Shown here piece by piece: positions 8,921 to 19,700 of a stretch of DNA of 64,000 nucleotides; the stretch's first letter is position 1; each line of letters opens with the position of its first letter. Source of the stretch: Parasphingopyxis sp. CP4 (GTDB lineage Bacteria; Pseudomonadota; Alphaproteobacteria; Sphingomonadales; Sphingomonadaceae); the NCBI RefSeq assembly GCF_013378055.1, contig NZ_CP051130.1, positions 1,550,001 through 1,614,000 on the forward strand, in the 5' to 3' direction. The notes beneath the pieces are model-generated. The model saw only the letters and a list, made by a program, of their open reading frames with translations. It did no database searches and was not told where the DNA came from. A program made the translations under genes and the position numbers.

Positions 8921-8954
8921 AAAAAGGGCGGAGAATTGCGATTCTCCGCCCCTT
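8921..8954 (-). terminator. Rho-independent terminator of the TonB receptor gene
   Basis: An 11-bp perfect stem (GGGCGGAGAAT with ATTCTCCGCCC, four-base loop) is followed on the minus strand by five T residues. It lies 21 bases past the stop of the TonB receptor and isolates it from the SPFH cluster. Confidence 0.88.
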
Positions 8955-8974
8955 AGTCGTGTATTTCCGTCCAC

Positions 8975-11692
8975 CTAGAAGGTCGTACTGAGACCAAATG
9001 AGAAACTCCGGCCGCGATCATAACTCAGGGCATCGATCGAAGATCCGTCCGGAGCACCATAAAATTCGCGGAAATTCTCGTTCAGAATATTGCGAATCTC
9101 AAGCGTTCCCTGCACTTCCTGACCGAACAGGCTAAAGGCCTGGCGCCACACAAAGTCGAGCTGGATCCGTCCTTCCTCAACAATGTCAGGCGCGTCCCCG
9201 ATTGGCGAACGGTTGGTGATACGATCACTTGTATAGGTGACCAGCAGCGATTGCTGCGACAGGCTATCCTCGTCTTCCAGGCTGAGTTGCAAATTGAGGA
9301 TATGATCCGATTGCCCGGTCAGCGCGACTCCATCGACGAAATAGTCTGCCGCCGGCTGCGGGGTCGAGAAGCCCGGTATCAGAACCGTATCGTTGCCGCC
9401 TACCGAAATTTCCGACTGGGTGAACGTATAGTTGAGCTGGGCTCTCAGTCGGCGGGACGAAAACAGGCCGCCCCAATCATAGAGCGGGAAGAATTTCACC
9501 AACTCGGTCTCGAAACCATAAAGCGTTGCCTGCGGTGCGTTCAGGAAGGTGACGTTGATGTCATTGTCACCGCTCGTCGCCAACTGTTCGATTGGGTTTT
9601 CGATATCCTTGTAAAAGGCCGCGATGCTGAACAGTTCGTCGCGTTGGAAATACCATTCGAACCGGGCTTCGACATTGAGCAGTTCGGAGTCGATCAATCG
9701 CGGATTGCCGCGGAAGGTGCGATCATTGTCCGGATCTGTATAGGACGGCGCTGCCAATTCGCGGAATTGCGGCCGGCCGATTGTGCGCGACGCACCGAGA
9801 CGCAGCTGCATATCCTCGGCAAAGTTCCAGGTCATGGTCACCGCCGGCAGCCAATAATCATTTTCGAGCGGCGGTGCGACGAATAGCGGATTCACATTGA
9901 ACCCGAAAAACGGAATAGCCGTTACGCTTTGCGTTGCATCTTCATAGCGGACGCCCGCTGCGATGCTGAAACCGTCAAACTGCTCGACATCCAGCTGGCC
10001 ATAGCCAGCATTCACTTCCAGCTCGGCCGTATAGGCGTCACCACCCTGGGCATCGGTACGTTCTTCAACGAAGATATCGTAAAAACCGATTGTTGCGTTG
10101 GAGAACAGGAAGTCCGGGCGCAGCTGGGTAACCGGAAACGGCAGACCGCCCTGGCGTTGCGTTACAAAGCGGAATGCCCGGCGTTCGAAATCGCGCTGGT
10201 TCAGATAATAGGCATAGCCGACATTGATATCGAACCGCCGACCAGTTGGAACGCTGTACGTCAGATCGATCTGACCACCCCAGACGTCGTCGCTCAGCTC
10301 CGAAAAACTCAGCAGGTCGGTCTGGCCGCCCGAACGCGTGTCATGAACGAAATCATTGGCAGTCGTATTGAACGCATATTGGATTTCGCGCTCATAGGGT
10401 GCCTCACGCTGTGCGTTGGCATAGCTGCCGCGCACATCGACATTGATATCGCCAAAGTCGAACTCGCCGACCAGCTGAGTGCTGATGAGCTGGCGTTCAA
10501 ACCATTCGGTATTCTGGTTGTTCTGGATGGTGCCCGTGCTGCGTACCGGCGTCACCGAGGTGCTGATCCGGGCTTCTTTCGCAGTATCGCGAATATAGAG
10601 ATTGGTGAAGCGGATCTTATGTTCGCCAAATTCCGCACCGATCCCGAGCAGGCCGTTCACGACAATCCGGTTCTGCGTCGAGAGGAACCGGAAATCAGAC
10701 ACATTGGGCGTGATCGTTTGGTCACCACTGGTGAATTCACCCTGCTGGCGCAGGCCGCCACGGGTTTCCCAGCTGTTGCTCCAACCGGCAGTTGCAACAA
10801 AGCCGAGCCGGAAGTCACTACCGATATCGAGATAGGTACCGCCGGTTATGTTGACGCTGCCGTTGAACGGAATGTCGTCATTGCGCTGGACAAGGTTGAT
10901 ATTCGCGTTCTGGAAGCTTTGAGAGATATCAACGATGTCCGCCACGAAACCGGGCGCGGAGGGATCGTTGAACTCGGGCTGGTCGAAACGGATGCGCACA
11001 CCGCTATCGAGGGCGGATTGGACAAGGCTCGGGATATCCCGGGTACCATCGTCGAAACCGGTCCAGTCGCTGTCGCTACCATAATAGGTATAGCCAGTCT
11101 GGAGCGTGGTTTCGCTATTGCCGCTCAGGCTGCCGCTGAATGTAAGGAACGGCTCGTCGGGCACTGCGCGGGTGGTCAGGTTAATCACACCGCCGCCAAA
11201 CTCACCGGTATAATTGACCGAATAGGTCTTTTGAACGAGCGAGCTGGCAAGAATGCTGGTCGGGAAGAGATCGAGCGGGACCGTCCGCTTCAGCGGTTCG
11301 GGAGATGGCAACGGCGAACCGTTGAGCAGGGCCAGTGAATAGCGCTCGCCCAGACCGCGGACATACACAAACCGCCCGCCGACCAAGCTGAGGCCGGAGA
11401 CACGCTGGAGCGCGCCAGCGGCATCGCCCTCGCCCGTGCGGGCCAGATCTTCGGTGGACAGGACGGATAGAACTTCCGACGATTCCCGGATGGGTTCAGG
11501 GATATAGCGTCCCGTAACGACGATCGGCGTTCCGCTGCCGCCGCTGGTCGAGATGTCGACATCCTGCTGCTCATCCTCGACCGGAGCGTCGGACTGGGCA
11601 GCGGGATCTTCGGTTGTCTGGGCGATGGCGGCGGGGGCCGTGAGCGCACTCGATACAAGCAATAGGCCCGCGAGCGTGAATGTCTTGGTCAT
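8975..11692 (-). CDS. TonB-dependent outer membrane receptor
   Basis: This receptor of about 905 residues has a signal peptide (LLLVSSALTAPAAIAQ) and a plug domain with a TonB-box-like TPIVVTGRYIPEP and the VRGLGERYSLALLNG motif. A long beta-barrel ends in the aromatic C-terminus FSFGLSTTF. It should take up a substrate across the outer membrane using TonB energy; the substrate cannot be read from the sequence. The ATG at 11692, with GAGAG upstream, is preferred over one five codons earlier. The next gene upstream encodes a surface-type lipoprotein, a pairing seen repeatedly in related bacteria. A strong terminator follows. Confidence 0.9.
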   Translation of the reverse strand: MTKTFTLAGLLLVSSALTAPAAIAQTTEDPAAQSDAPVEDEQQDVDISTSGGSGTPIVVTGRYIPEPIRESSEVLSVLSTEDLARTGEGDAAGALQRVSGLSLVGGRFVYVRGLGERYSLALLNGSPLPSPEPLKRTVPLDLFPTSILASSLVQKTYSVNYTGEFGGGVINLTTRAVPDEPFLTFSGSLSGNSETTLQTGYTYYGSDSDWTGFDDGTRDIPSLVQSALDSGVRIRFDQPEFNDPSAPGFVADIVDISQSFQNANINLVQRNDDIPFNGSVNITGGTYLDIGSDFRLGFVATAGWSNSWETRGGLRQQGEFTSGDQTITPNVSDFRFLSTQNRIVVNGLLGIGAEFGEHKIRFTNLYIRDTAKEARISTSVTPVRSTGTIQNNQNTEWFERQLISTQLVGEFDFGDINVDVRGSYANAQREAPYEREIQYAFNTTANDFVHDTRSGGQTDLLSFSELSDDVWGGQIDLTYSVPTGRRFDINVGYAYYLNQRDFERRAFRFVTQRQGGLPFPVTQLRPDFLFSNATIGFYDIFVEERTDAQGGDAYTAELEVNAGYGQLDVEQFDGFSIAAGVRYEDATQSVTAIPFFGFNVNPLFVAPPLENDYWLPAVTMTWNFAEDMQLRLGASRTIGRPQFRELAAPSYTDPDNDRTFRGNPRLIDSELLNVEARFEWYFQRDELFSIAAFYKDIENPIEQLATSGDNDINVTFLNAPQATLYGFETELVKFFPLYDWGGLFSSRRLRAQLNYTFTQSEISVGGNDTVLIPGFSTPQPAADYFVDGVALTGQSDHILNLQLSLEDEDSLSQQSLLVTYTSDRITNRSPIGDAPDIVEEGRIQLDFVWRQAFSLFGQEVQGTLEIRNILNENFREFYGAPDGSSIDALSYDRGRSFSFGLSTTF

Positions 11693-11768
11693 GGCTACTC
11701 TCTTCAATGCGGTAGAAACATGAATGGGCGGCGACTGAATGCAGCCGCCGCCCGATCATGCTCGACGA

Positions 11769-13322
11769 TTAGCCGTAGAACGGCGTGACCAGGCAGGAGA
11801 GTCCGGCGTTGCCGGTGCCCTGCTCGTCGGATCCGAAGAGGCCGCAGGTCCAATCCTGGGTCCAGGGCGTTGCCCCCTCTTCAACGGCACCGATATATGT
11901 GACCGTTTGGATCGACGCGTCGGTGAACGCCGTGACGCCGCTTTCATTGGCGCCGTTGACGAAACCGTTGGTCAGCGAATTCGAGAAGCTCTCGTCATTA
12001 TTCGCACCCAGGTTCCACAGCGTCGTGATTTCGGCGACCGTGATATTGCCCTCGCTGCCAAAGGCCGTCGGGCAATCGATGACGACCGACTGGAAGTCGG
12101 GGACACCATCGTCGCGGGTTTCCGCATCATCGAGGTTCAAACATTCGGCCTTGTCGGTCATGAGACCGTTCCACAGCTGGCCGCCAATCCCTTCGCGCAA
12201 CAGCACGCCGAAATTCTTCGACCTGCCACCGCCGTAAAAGACGAAGTTGGCAAATGTCGGATCCGAACGCGGCGTGTTATCGAAGCGGGAGTCGGCCTCG
12301 ATATAATGGTCGCCGCCAGCAGCGCGTTGTTCGACGATGATGAACTGGTTCACCCCGTTGTAACCGCTATCGACATCCAGACTGTCATCATCGGCACCGG
12401 TTACGACGATATGATCGCCATTGACCGTCCCGCCGAACCATTCGATGCCATCGTCCGAGCTGTTGTGAACCTGGACATAGCTGAACTCGGTGCCAGCCCC
12501 GACGCCGCCCAGCGAGATGCCGTTGAGCTCGTTACCGGTGCTGACTTCGAAGCCCGGGTAGCGGACCTGGACGTAGCGCAGCGTTCCGCTGTCATCCATC
12601 GCCTGGTCGCCGCCGTAGAAAGCGCCGGTCGTGCCTTCGATCTCGGTCTGGCAATCGGCCGTGCCGCCAGCGGGGTTGCCGCTGTCGCAATCGTTGATCG
12701 GCGCGCGACCAAGAATGACGAGGCCACCGAACAGGCCGATCGAGTCGGCGTTCACTGTGCCCGTTCCGTCGGTCTCATTCTGGAAGTTCGCGCGGGCCGT
12801 AAAGGTGATCGGGCTGCTCTGCGTACCAATTGCGTTAAGCTGCGATCCGCGCTGAACAACCAGGAAATCTGCGGTTCCGGCACCGATAATGACTACACCG
12901 GGGTCGATGTTAAGAATGCCCTGCGTGCCACCGGCTGCCATGCCATCACCGCCGACATCAACGCCGACATCAACGCGGCCGCCGAGCGAATAGACGACAC
13001 CGTCAAGCTTCTGCAGCGTGACCGTACCGGTGATCGTGCCGTCGACCTGGCAGATGCGGAAATCGACCGAACCGTCATCATCGCCGTCGATCGTACCCGT
13101 GTTCGTCGTACCCATCGGGCAAGCAGACGCCGGTGTGATCGCATCGAAACGGGCCGTCGACGGTGCCGGACCAGACGGCGGAGGCGGAGGAGGCGGCGGT
13201 GCAGGCGCGGCCGGCGTAACAACAACGATATTGCCTTCGCCGGGCGACGCGACATCGTCGGCGCCACATGCAGCAAGCGGAATGGCAGCGCTCATCATGA
13301 GCAAGGTGCGAGTAGGTGACAT
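11769..13322 (-). CDS. Putative beta-helix-like surface lipoprotein paired with TonB receptor
   Basis: This 517-residue protein has a lipobox LAAC (Cys19), then an acidic segment and a run of eight prolines. The rest is rich in short beta-type repeats with Gly, Asp and Asn (GVVIIGAGTADFLVVQRGSQ, SPITFTARANF, YVQVHNSSDDGIEWFGG), suggesting a parallel beta-helix exposed on the cell surface. I recognise the family only as an uncharacterised group sometimes labelled multidrug transporter, which the sequence does not support. It precedes the TonB receptor by 76 bases and probably captures the receptor's ligand. Confidence 0.7.
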   Translation of the reverse strand: MSPTRTLLMMSAAIPLAACGADDVASPGEGNIVVVTPAAPAPPPPPPPPSGPAPSTARFDAITPASACPMGTTNTGTIDGDDDGSVDFRICQVDGTITGTVTLQKLDGVVYSLGGRVDVGVDVGGDGMAAGGTQGILNIDPGVVIIGAGTADFLVVQRGSQLNAIGTQSSPITFTARANFQNETDGTGTVNADSIGLFGGLVILGRAPINDCDSGNPAGGTADCQTEIEGTTGAFYGGDQAMDDSGTLRYVQVRYPGFEVSTGNELNGISLGGVGAGTEFSYVQVHNSSDDGIEWFGGTVNGDHIVVTGADDDSLDVDSGYNGVNQFIIVEQRAAGGDHYIEADSRFDNTPRSDPTFANFVFYGGGRSKNFGVLLREGIGGQLWNGLMTDKAECLNLDDAETRDDGVPDFQSVVIDCPTAFGSEGNITVAEITTLWNLGANNDESFSNSLTNGFVNGANESGVTAFTDASIQTVTYIGAVEEGATPWTQDWTCGLFGSDEQGTGNAGLSCLVTPFYG

Positions 13323-13411
13323 GAAGAAGAACCCCTTTGGACCGTGAACTTGGCGTGACGAACCGCCAGGCGGGTGCCAGCGGTCTCCGCGACGGCCCCT
13401 ATGGGGTCTAT

Positions 13412-13429
13412 GTGATTCCCTGATGACGG
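13412..13429 (-). promoter_or_regulatory. Possible Pho-box-like repeat upstream of the lipoprotein gene
   Basis: On the minus strand CCGTCAT is followed after four bases by GAATCAC, in the 7-4-7 spacing of PhoB direct repeats. The first half matches the CTGTCAT unit at six of seven positions and the second only partly. It lies about 90 bases before the lipoprotein start. Confidence 0.25.
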
Positions 13430-13501
13430 AAATATTGGGCTTATGTTACGGCTGCCGAAACGAAAATGTCACAAAGCTTTACGACCGGCTAATTTGCTGC
13501 C

Positions 13502-14266
13502 TCAGCGCCCATCGATGGTGATCGTCTGTTCTTGTCCATCGCGAATTATTTCGACGTCGAACGTCCCTCGCTCGCGCATCCGTTCCGGGATTCCGGCAAC
13601 GTCATCGGCATCTTCAAGCCCGAGTCCACCGACTCGCAAGATGATATCGTCTGGGGTGATTCCCGCACTCTGAAACAGCTCGGGCATGCGGTCCGCGCGA
13701 AAGCGATAGCCGGCATGGCGACCGTCGATCCGGGCCGGGGCGAGTGCAGCTTGATACTCGCGGGATTCTCGCCGGGCTTCTGGGCTGTTGCGACCGTCGG
13801 GTTCGCTCGACGCGCCAGAAGGCGTCGCCGCAGCGCCACCATTGGCGTCATCAGCAAAGGCAAGCCGCACCTCGCGGCCATTTTCGCGCAGCAGCACATG
13901 ATCACCGGCAACCGCGAGCAGCGGCACGCCAGGAATGACATTGCGGCCGACGCGCACCAGGCGCTGCGGGCCAGCGCCGGTCGAGATGATGGCCGAGCCA
14001 CTATCCCCGATCCCCATCACACCATGGAGCCGCAGCTCGGCAACCGAATTGGTCGGTGCGGGCTGGCTCTGCGTGGCGACGGGCTCAGCTGCTGGTGGCG
14101 GCGCGTTAACCGGTGGAGCGCGGTCGGCTTCTGGTGCTGGATCGCGGAACAGCCAGAGCAGCAGCAACAGCGCGACGACACCGGCACCGACCAGCACAGC
14201 CAGACGCCGCGGCGAGGTCTCGCCATCGCGGTCGAACTGCAAGAAGCCCGGCTTGTTTTCATCCAT
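13502..14266 (-). CDS. GspC-like type II secretion inner-membrane protein
   Basis: This 254-residue bitopic protein has a short cytoplasmic N-terminus, one membrane helix (LAVLVGAGVVALLLLLWLF), a Pro/Ala-rich linker, a homology region with ELRLHGVMGIGDSGSAII and a C-terminal PDZ domain (GYRFRADRMPELFQSAG, DIILRVGGLGLEDADDV). This is the GspC/PulC layout that links the secretin to the inner-membrane platform. The ATG at 14266 has the strong ribosome site AGGAGAG. No other type II secretion genes are visible nearby, so it is a lone gene or is cut off from its cluster. Confidence 0.75.
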   Translation of the reverse strand: MDENKPGFLQFDRDGETSPRRLAVLVGAGVVALLLLLWLFRDPAPEADRAPPVNAPPPAAEPVATQSQPAPTNSVAELRLHGVMGIGDSGSAIISTGAGPQRLVRVGRNVIPGVPLLAVAGDHVLLRENGREVRLAFADDANGGAAATPSGASSEPDGRNSPEARRESREYQAALAPARIDGRHAGYRFRADRMPELFQSAGITPDDIILRVGGLGLEDADDVAGIPERMRERGTFDVEIIRDGQEQTITIDGR

Positions 14267-14425
14267 GCTGCACTCTCCTGGGCGCGCATCCTTAGGCGCC
14301 CCACATGACAATCTGGCGTCAGAAAGCAAGCCGGGGGCTTGGCATTCTCCGGCCCAGACGCAAAAACAGGGTTGCTATCACCCCCGCCCTCGCGTCACTA
14401 AGGCAGTGAAAATTCAGGAGACCAA

Positions 14426-16365
<1,940 letters not shown>

Positions 16366-16369
<4 letters not shown>

Positions 16370-17064
16370 TCGCGCGGGTTGAGCGGCGTCAGCAGGCTGC
16401 GGGCGGCGACCCAATCCTGGAGCGCGGAGAGATCCGCGATGCGCACGGCGCGATAGGCGGTTTCGACGAGACCAGCCTCGGCGAGCTCAGTTAATACTTT
16501 CCCCGTGGTAACGCGGCTGGTGGCGATGGCTTCGGCCAGCGCCGACTGGCTGGCGCGGACGATGTGATGATCGCCATCCGGCTCGGCGAGATCGACCAGC
16601 GCTTTTGCAAGCCGGGCATTGGCGGGGAGCCGTCGCTGATCGTCGAGCCGTTCGAGCGCCAGTGACAATTGCCGCGCGAGGCTTACCAGCAGATGATCGC
16701 GAATGGCGGGCTGGGTATCGAGCAATTGCGTAAAGCCCGCGCGCGACACTTCATGGATCGCGGTATCGCCGACGGCCACCGCATCGAGCGTACGCGGGAT
16801 ATCGAGAAACAGCGTCATCTCGCCAAAGGCATCGCCCGGACCATGGACAAGATAGGTGGAGCGCTCCCCCTCGGCATCGGTTGCACTCATCCGTACCGCG
16901 CCTTCCGCAATGACCGAAATCCCGGGCTTGCGATCGCCGCGCTGCTGGATCGTCGCGCCATCGCGATAGCGCATCAAGGTACCCGCCGATGCCAAAGCCG
17001 CCTGCATCTCTTCGGGCATGCGCCCCAGAAATTCGCCGAAAAAGGGAGAAAAGGGTGCGTCCAT
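16366..17064 (-). CDS. Crp/Fnr-family transcriptional regulator
   Basis: This protein of about 232 residues has an N-terminal cyclic-nucleotide-binding fold (roughly 20-130, [18 protein letters not shown]) and a C-terminal winged helix with recognition segment [20 protein letters not shown]. No FNR-type cysteine cluster is present, so an iron-sulfur oxygen sensor is unlikely; the ligand is unknown. The ATG at 17064 is preferred over the adjacent TTG. A 16-base palindrome lies directly upstream, between this gene and the divergent fatty-acid-hydroxylase gene, which may be a target. Confidence 0.85.
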
Positions 17065-17068
17065 CAAT

Positions 17069-17084
17069 TGCTAACTAGTTTGCA
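17069..17084. promoter_or_regulatory. Palindrome between regulator and hydroxylase genes
   Basis: TGCTAACTAGTTTGCA is a 16-base inverted repeat with one mismatched pair. It sits 5-20 bases before the Crp-type regulator start and about 57 bases before the divergent gene, as expected for an autoregulatory operator. Confidence 0.35.
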
Positions 17085-17140
17085 GTTCATGACCGCACTT
17101 ACTGCTACGTCTTGATCAACAAGACAAGGGAGAGGGTGTC

Positions 17141-17983
17141 ATGCAGACCAGTACGATCATCATATTGGCTATCTATTTCGGCTATGCGCTGATTGAATTG
17201 TGGCGCACGGCGCTGTTCAACAAGGCAGAGCAGACCCGCGGTGACGGGATCGTCGAAGCGGTCAGCACCATCGTGCTGCTCTTTGTCACCCAACCCTTCA
17301 TCCTGTTCAGTTCCGCCTGGCTCGCCGGGCAGATCGCTCCGGGCTATGCCGGAGCGCTGGCGGGCATCCCGATCCTTGCCGCTGTCGCGCTGTTCCTGCT
17401 GTTCGACGATATGATGCAATATTGGTGGCACCGCGCTGCGCACACATTTCCGCTGCTCTACAAGCTGCATCGCCCGCATCATGACGCGCGCTATATGAGC
17501 ATCCGCCTCGTCTATCGGAATAATCTTTTCTACTATCTCACCATGCCTGGGATCTGGTTCTCCGGGGTGCTGATCTATCTCGGCCTCGGCTATGTTTATG
17601 CGGGCTATATTGTCGTGAAGCTGCTGGTGATTACCGGGGCACATTCGGACGCTGCCTGGGATCGACCGCTCTACAAGATTGGCTGGCTCTCGCCGGTCAT
17701 GTGGGTTGTCGAACGCACCATTTCGACACCCGCAACCCACCATGCCCATCACGGCCGCCACAAGGCGGATGGCGTGACCAACTATAAGGGCAATTTCGGC
17801 AATCTTCTGTTCTTCTGGGACGTGCTCTTTGGCACCGCGAAAATCACGCGCGCCTATCCAGAAAGCTATGGCGTTGAAAATCTGCCGGCGACGTCGACAG
17901 GCGAAATGCTGGCCTGGCCGCTGATCAGCACCGGAAATTCAGCAAAGGGCGAAGAGCCGGCCGCTGTTCCGGCGACCGCTTAA
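17141..17983 (+). CDS. Sterol desaturase / fatty acid hydroxylase family membrane protein
   Basis: This 280-residue di-iron membrane oxygenase has several hydrophobic helices and the histidine clusters of the family: HRAAH, HRPHHD and a later THHAHHG. The substrate is probably a lipid (fatty acid, carotenoid or hopanoid type) and cannot be told from sequence. A ribosome site GGGAGAGG precedes the ATG. It is divergent from the Crp-type regulator and overlaps the convergent epimerase gene by four bases. Confidence 0.85.
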   Translation: MQTSTIIILAIYFGYALIELWRTALFNKAEQTRGDGIVEAVSTIVLLFVTQPFILFSSAWLAGQIAPGYAGALAGIPILAAVALFLLFDDMMQYWWHRAAHTFPLLYKLHRPHHDARYMSIRLVYRNNLFYYLTMPGIWFSGVLIYLGLGYVYAGYIVVKLLVITGAHSDAAWDRPLYKIGWLSPVMWVVERTISTPATHHAHHGRHKADGVTNYKGNFGNLLFFWDVLFGTAKITRAYPESYGVENLPATSTGEMLAWPLISTGNSAKGEEPAAVPATA

Positions 17984-18999
17984 GTCGTCACAATGCCGTG
18001 ATCGATCAGGCTGCGCGCAGTGTCGATAATCGTCACCTCTTCATCGCGCGTCTGCCAATCGAGCTTTTCCTTGGCATGGCTGACATCGGCATGACGGACC
18101 TTGCCGAGCTCTGACTTCACCTGGCGGGCGACCGGGTCCCAGATCGCCACGACTTTCATCAGCCAGTCCGGCAATTTGCGGGTCGGCACCTTTTTGGCTT
18201 CATCGCCGAGCTTCTCTTTGAGCAGCATCGCGATGTCATGCAGCTTGTAGAATTTGCCTGCCGCGAAGAAGCGTTCGCCGTCCATATCCGGCGCAGTGAG
18301 CGCGCGGACATGAAGGTCGGCCACATCGCGTACATCGACAACGCAGAAGCCAAGATCCGGCGCGCCCGGAAAACTACCATCCATCATCTTCTTCACGGCT
18401 TCGAGAGACGTCGAAAAATCAGGACTCAAAATCGGGCCGAGCACCATGCTCGGATTGATCGAGCAATATTCCATCTCGCCGCCCTCGGCAGCCATCCAAT
18501 CCCGCGCGGCGCGCTCGGATATCGTCTTGGATTTCACATAGGGATAGACGTCCGGGTGATCGAGATTGGTCCAGTCCTTCTCGCTGAACGTATATTCGCC
18601 GCGATCCACACCATAGGCGATCGCCGCCATCGAGGACGTCATCACGACGCGTTGAACGCCCGCTTCCTTGGCAAAGCGCAGGGCCCGCAAGGCCCCGTCG
18701 CGCGCGGGAATGATCAGATCATCCTCATTTTTGGGCGAGGCATCGGGGAGCGGCGAGGCGAGATGCGCAACATGGGTGCAGCCCTGCATCGCCTCGGCCC
18801 AGCCCTCATCGGACATGAGATCGGCCGCAAATACGCTCAGCTTGCTGTTATCGACATCCAGGATATCGCGGACTTGCTGCTCCTTGGCGAGCGAGCGGAT
18901 CGTCGTGCGGACCGTCCAGCCTTCGGCGACAAGCTGGCGAATGGTGAAGCCGGCAATATAGCCACTGCCTCCGGTAACAAGAACGGTGCCGGTCATCAT
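17980..18999 (-). CDS. NAD(P)-dependent epimerase / dihydroflavonol-reductase-like protein
   Basis: This extended short-chain dehydrogenase of about 339 residues has the N-terminal nucleotide motif TGGSGYIAGF, the conserved DL strand (VFAADLMSD) and the catalytic YVKSK with its upstream Ser in VVMTSSMAA. It resembles aldehyde or dihydroflavonol 4-reductase-like enzymes; the substrate is unknown. The start is the first of two adjacent ATGs after GGGGGAGAG, rather than an ATG nine codons upstream. Confidence 0.85.
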   Translation of the reverse strand: MMTGTVLVTGGSGYIAGFTIRQLVAEGWTVRTTIRSLAKEQQVRDILDVDNSKLSVFAADLMSDEGWAEAMQGCTHVAHLASPLPDASPKNEDDLIIPARDGALRALRFAKEAGVQRVVMTSSMAAIAYGVDRGEYTFSEKDWTNLDHPDVYPYVKSKTISERAARDWMAAEGGEMEYCSINPSMVLGPILSPDFSTSLEAVKKMMDGSFPGAPDLGFCVVDVRDVADLHVRALTAPDMDGERFFAAGKFYKLHDIAMLLKEKLGDEAKKVPTRKLPDWLMKVVAIWDPVARQVKSELGKVRHADVSHAKEKLDWQTRDEEVTIIDTARSLIDHGIVTT

Positions 19000-19072
19000 C
19001 TCTCTCCCCCGATTGGATGCCGGCAATCCTATGAGGCGTTACTGCCGAACGCAACGGAACCCGGGGGCGGCG

Positions 19073-19603
19073 TTACTCTGCGGCGGATGAGGGTTGCACG
19101 GACGCTTCCAGGGCAGGCGCCATCGCTTCGGAATAGAATAGCACTTCGGGCGGCTCGAAACGCCAGGCTGTGTTATGATCCTGAAACCCGATTATCCGCG
19201 GCGCCTGTTCGCTGCCTTCAAAATAGAGGCCCTCGGTCTCATAGGCCGCGCGCATCGCCGCAATGATCCGATCCTCGTCGTCCGCATCGACCATCATCCA
19301 GATCATTTCGAGAACCCCGTCGCGAAAAACGAACTCGGCAAAGCGGGGTTCGCCCATATAGGCAAAGCCATTGCAATCGAGTTGCTGCTGGATCTCCTGC
19401 ACATCCGGCATGAAGGGCGGATCGATCGTTCGGATGTTCCATTCGGGGCAATGGTCAGAAAGCCGTTCCGTCATGGTTTCGAGACTGGCCCCGAACTCGA
19501 CCACATCGGGAATGGTGACATCGTTCGCCGCATCGGTCGACTGGGCCGAGGCACTGGCGGGCACAGCCAGGGCAAGCGACAGCAAGAGCGGTGTGATTTT
19601 CAC
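19073..19603 (-). CDS. Hypothetical secreted protein
   Basis: I do not recognise this 176-residue protein. It begins with a GTG codon preceded by AGGAGG and has a clear signal peptide (LLLSLALAVPASASAQ), so it is probably periplasmic. The mature part is acidic with two cysteines (DHCPEW, LDCNGF) that could form a disulfide, and a compact alpha/beta region FAEFVFRDGVLEMIWMMVDA. It is divergent from the FAD oxidoreductase gene across a palindromic intergenic site. Confidence 0.7.
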   Translation of the reverse strand: MKITPLLLSLALAVPASASAQSTDAANDVTIPDVVEFGASLETMTERLSDHCPEWNIRTIDPPFMPDVQEIQQQLDCNGFAYMGEPRFAEFVFRDGVLEMIWMMVDADDEDRIIAAMRAAYETEGLYFEGSEQAPRIIGFQDHNTAWRFEPPEVLFYSEAMAPALEASVQPSSAAE

Positions 19604-19639
19604 GACATGGGCCTCCTGATTTCTGCGCCGTTGCTACAC

Positions 19640-19659
19640 TGTATTACTATGATAATACA
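19640..19659. promoter_or_regulatory. Inverted repeat in divergent promoter region
   Basis: TGTATTA-CTATGA-TAATACA is a perfect 7-6-7 inverted repeat in the 97-base gap between the hypothetical secreted protein and the FAD oxidoreductase. It looks like an operator for a dimeric repressor; the regulator is unknown. Confidence 0.4.
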
Positions 19660-19700
19660 ATAGCCTTTGCAGAGCTGTTGGAACGCCATAAGGCACCTTT

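Noticed and set aside
9929-11338. Long plus-strand open frame opposite the TonB receptor
   Set aside because: It is the antisense of a clear TonB receptor and shows no motif of its own.
11739-13319. Long open frame (526 residues) on the plus strand opposite the surface lipoprotein
   Set aside because: It mirrors the lipoprotein gene codon for codon, has no ribosome site or domain, and contains low-complexity runs of Arg typical of antisense frames in G+C-rich DNA.
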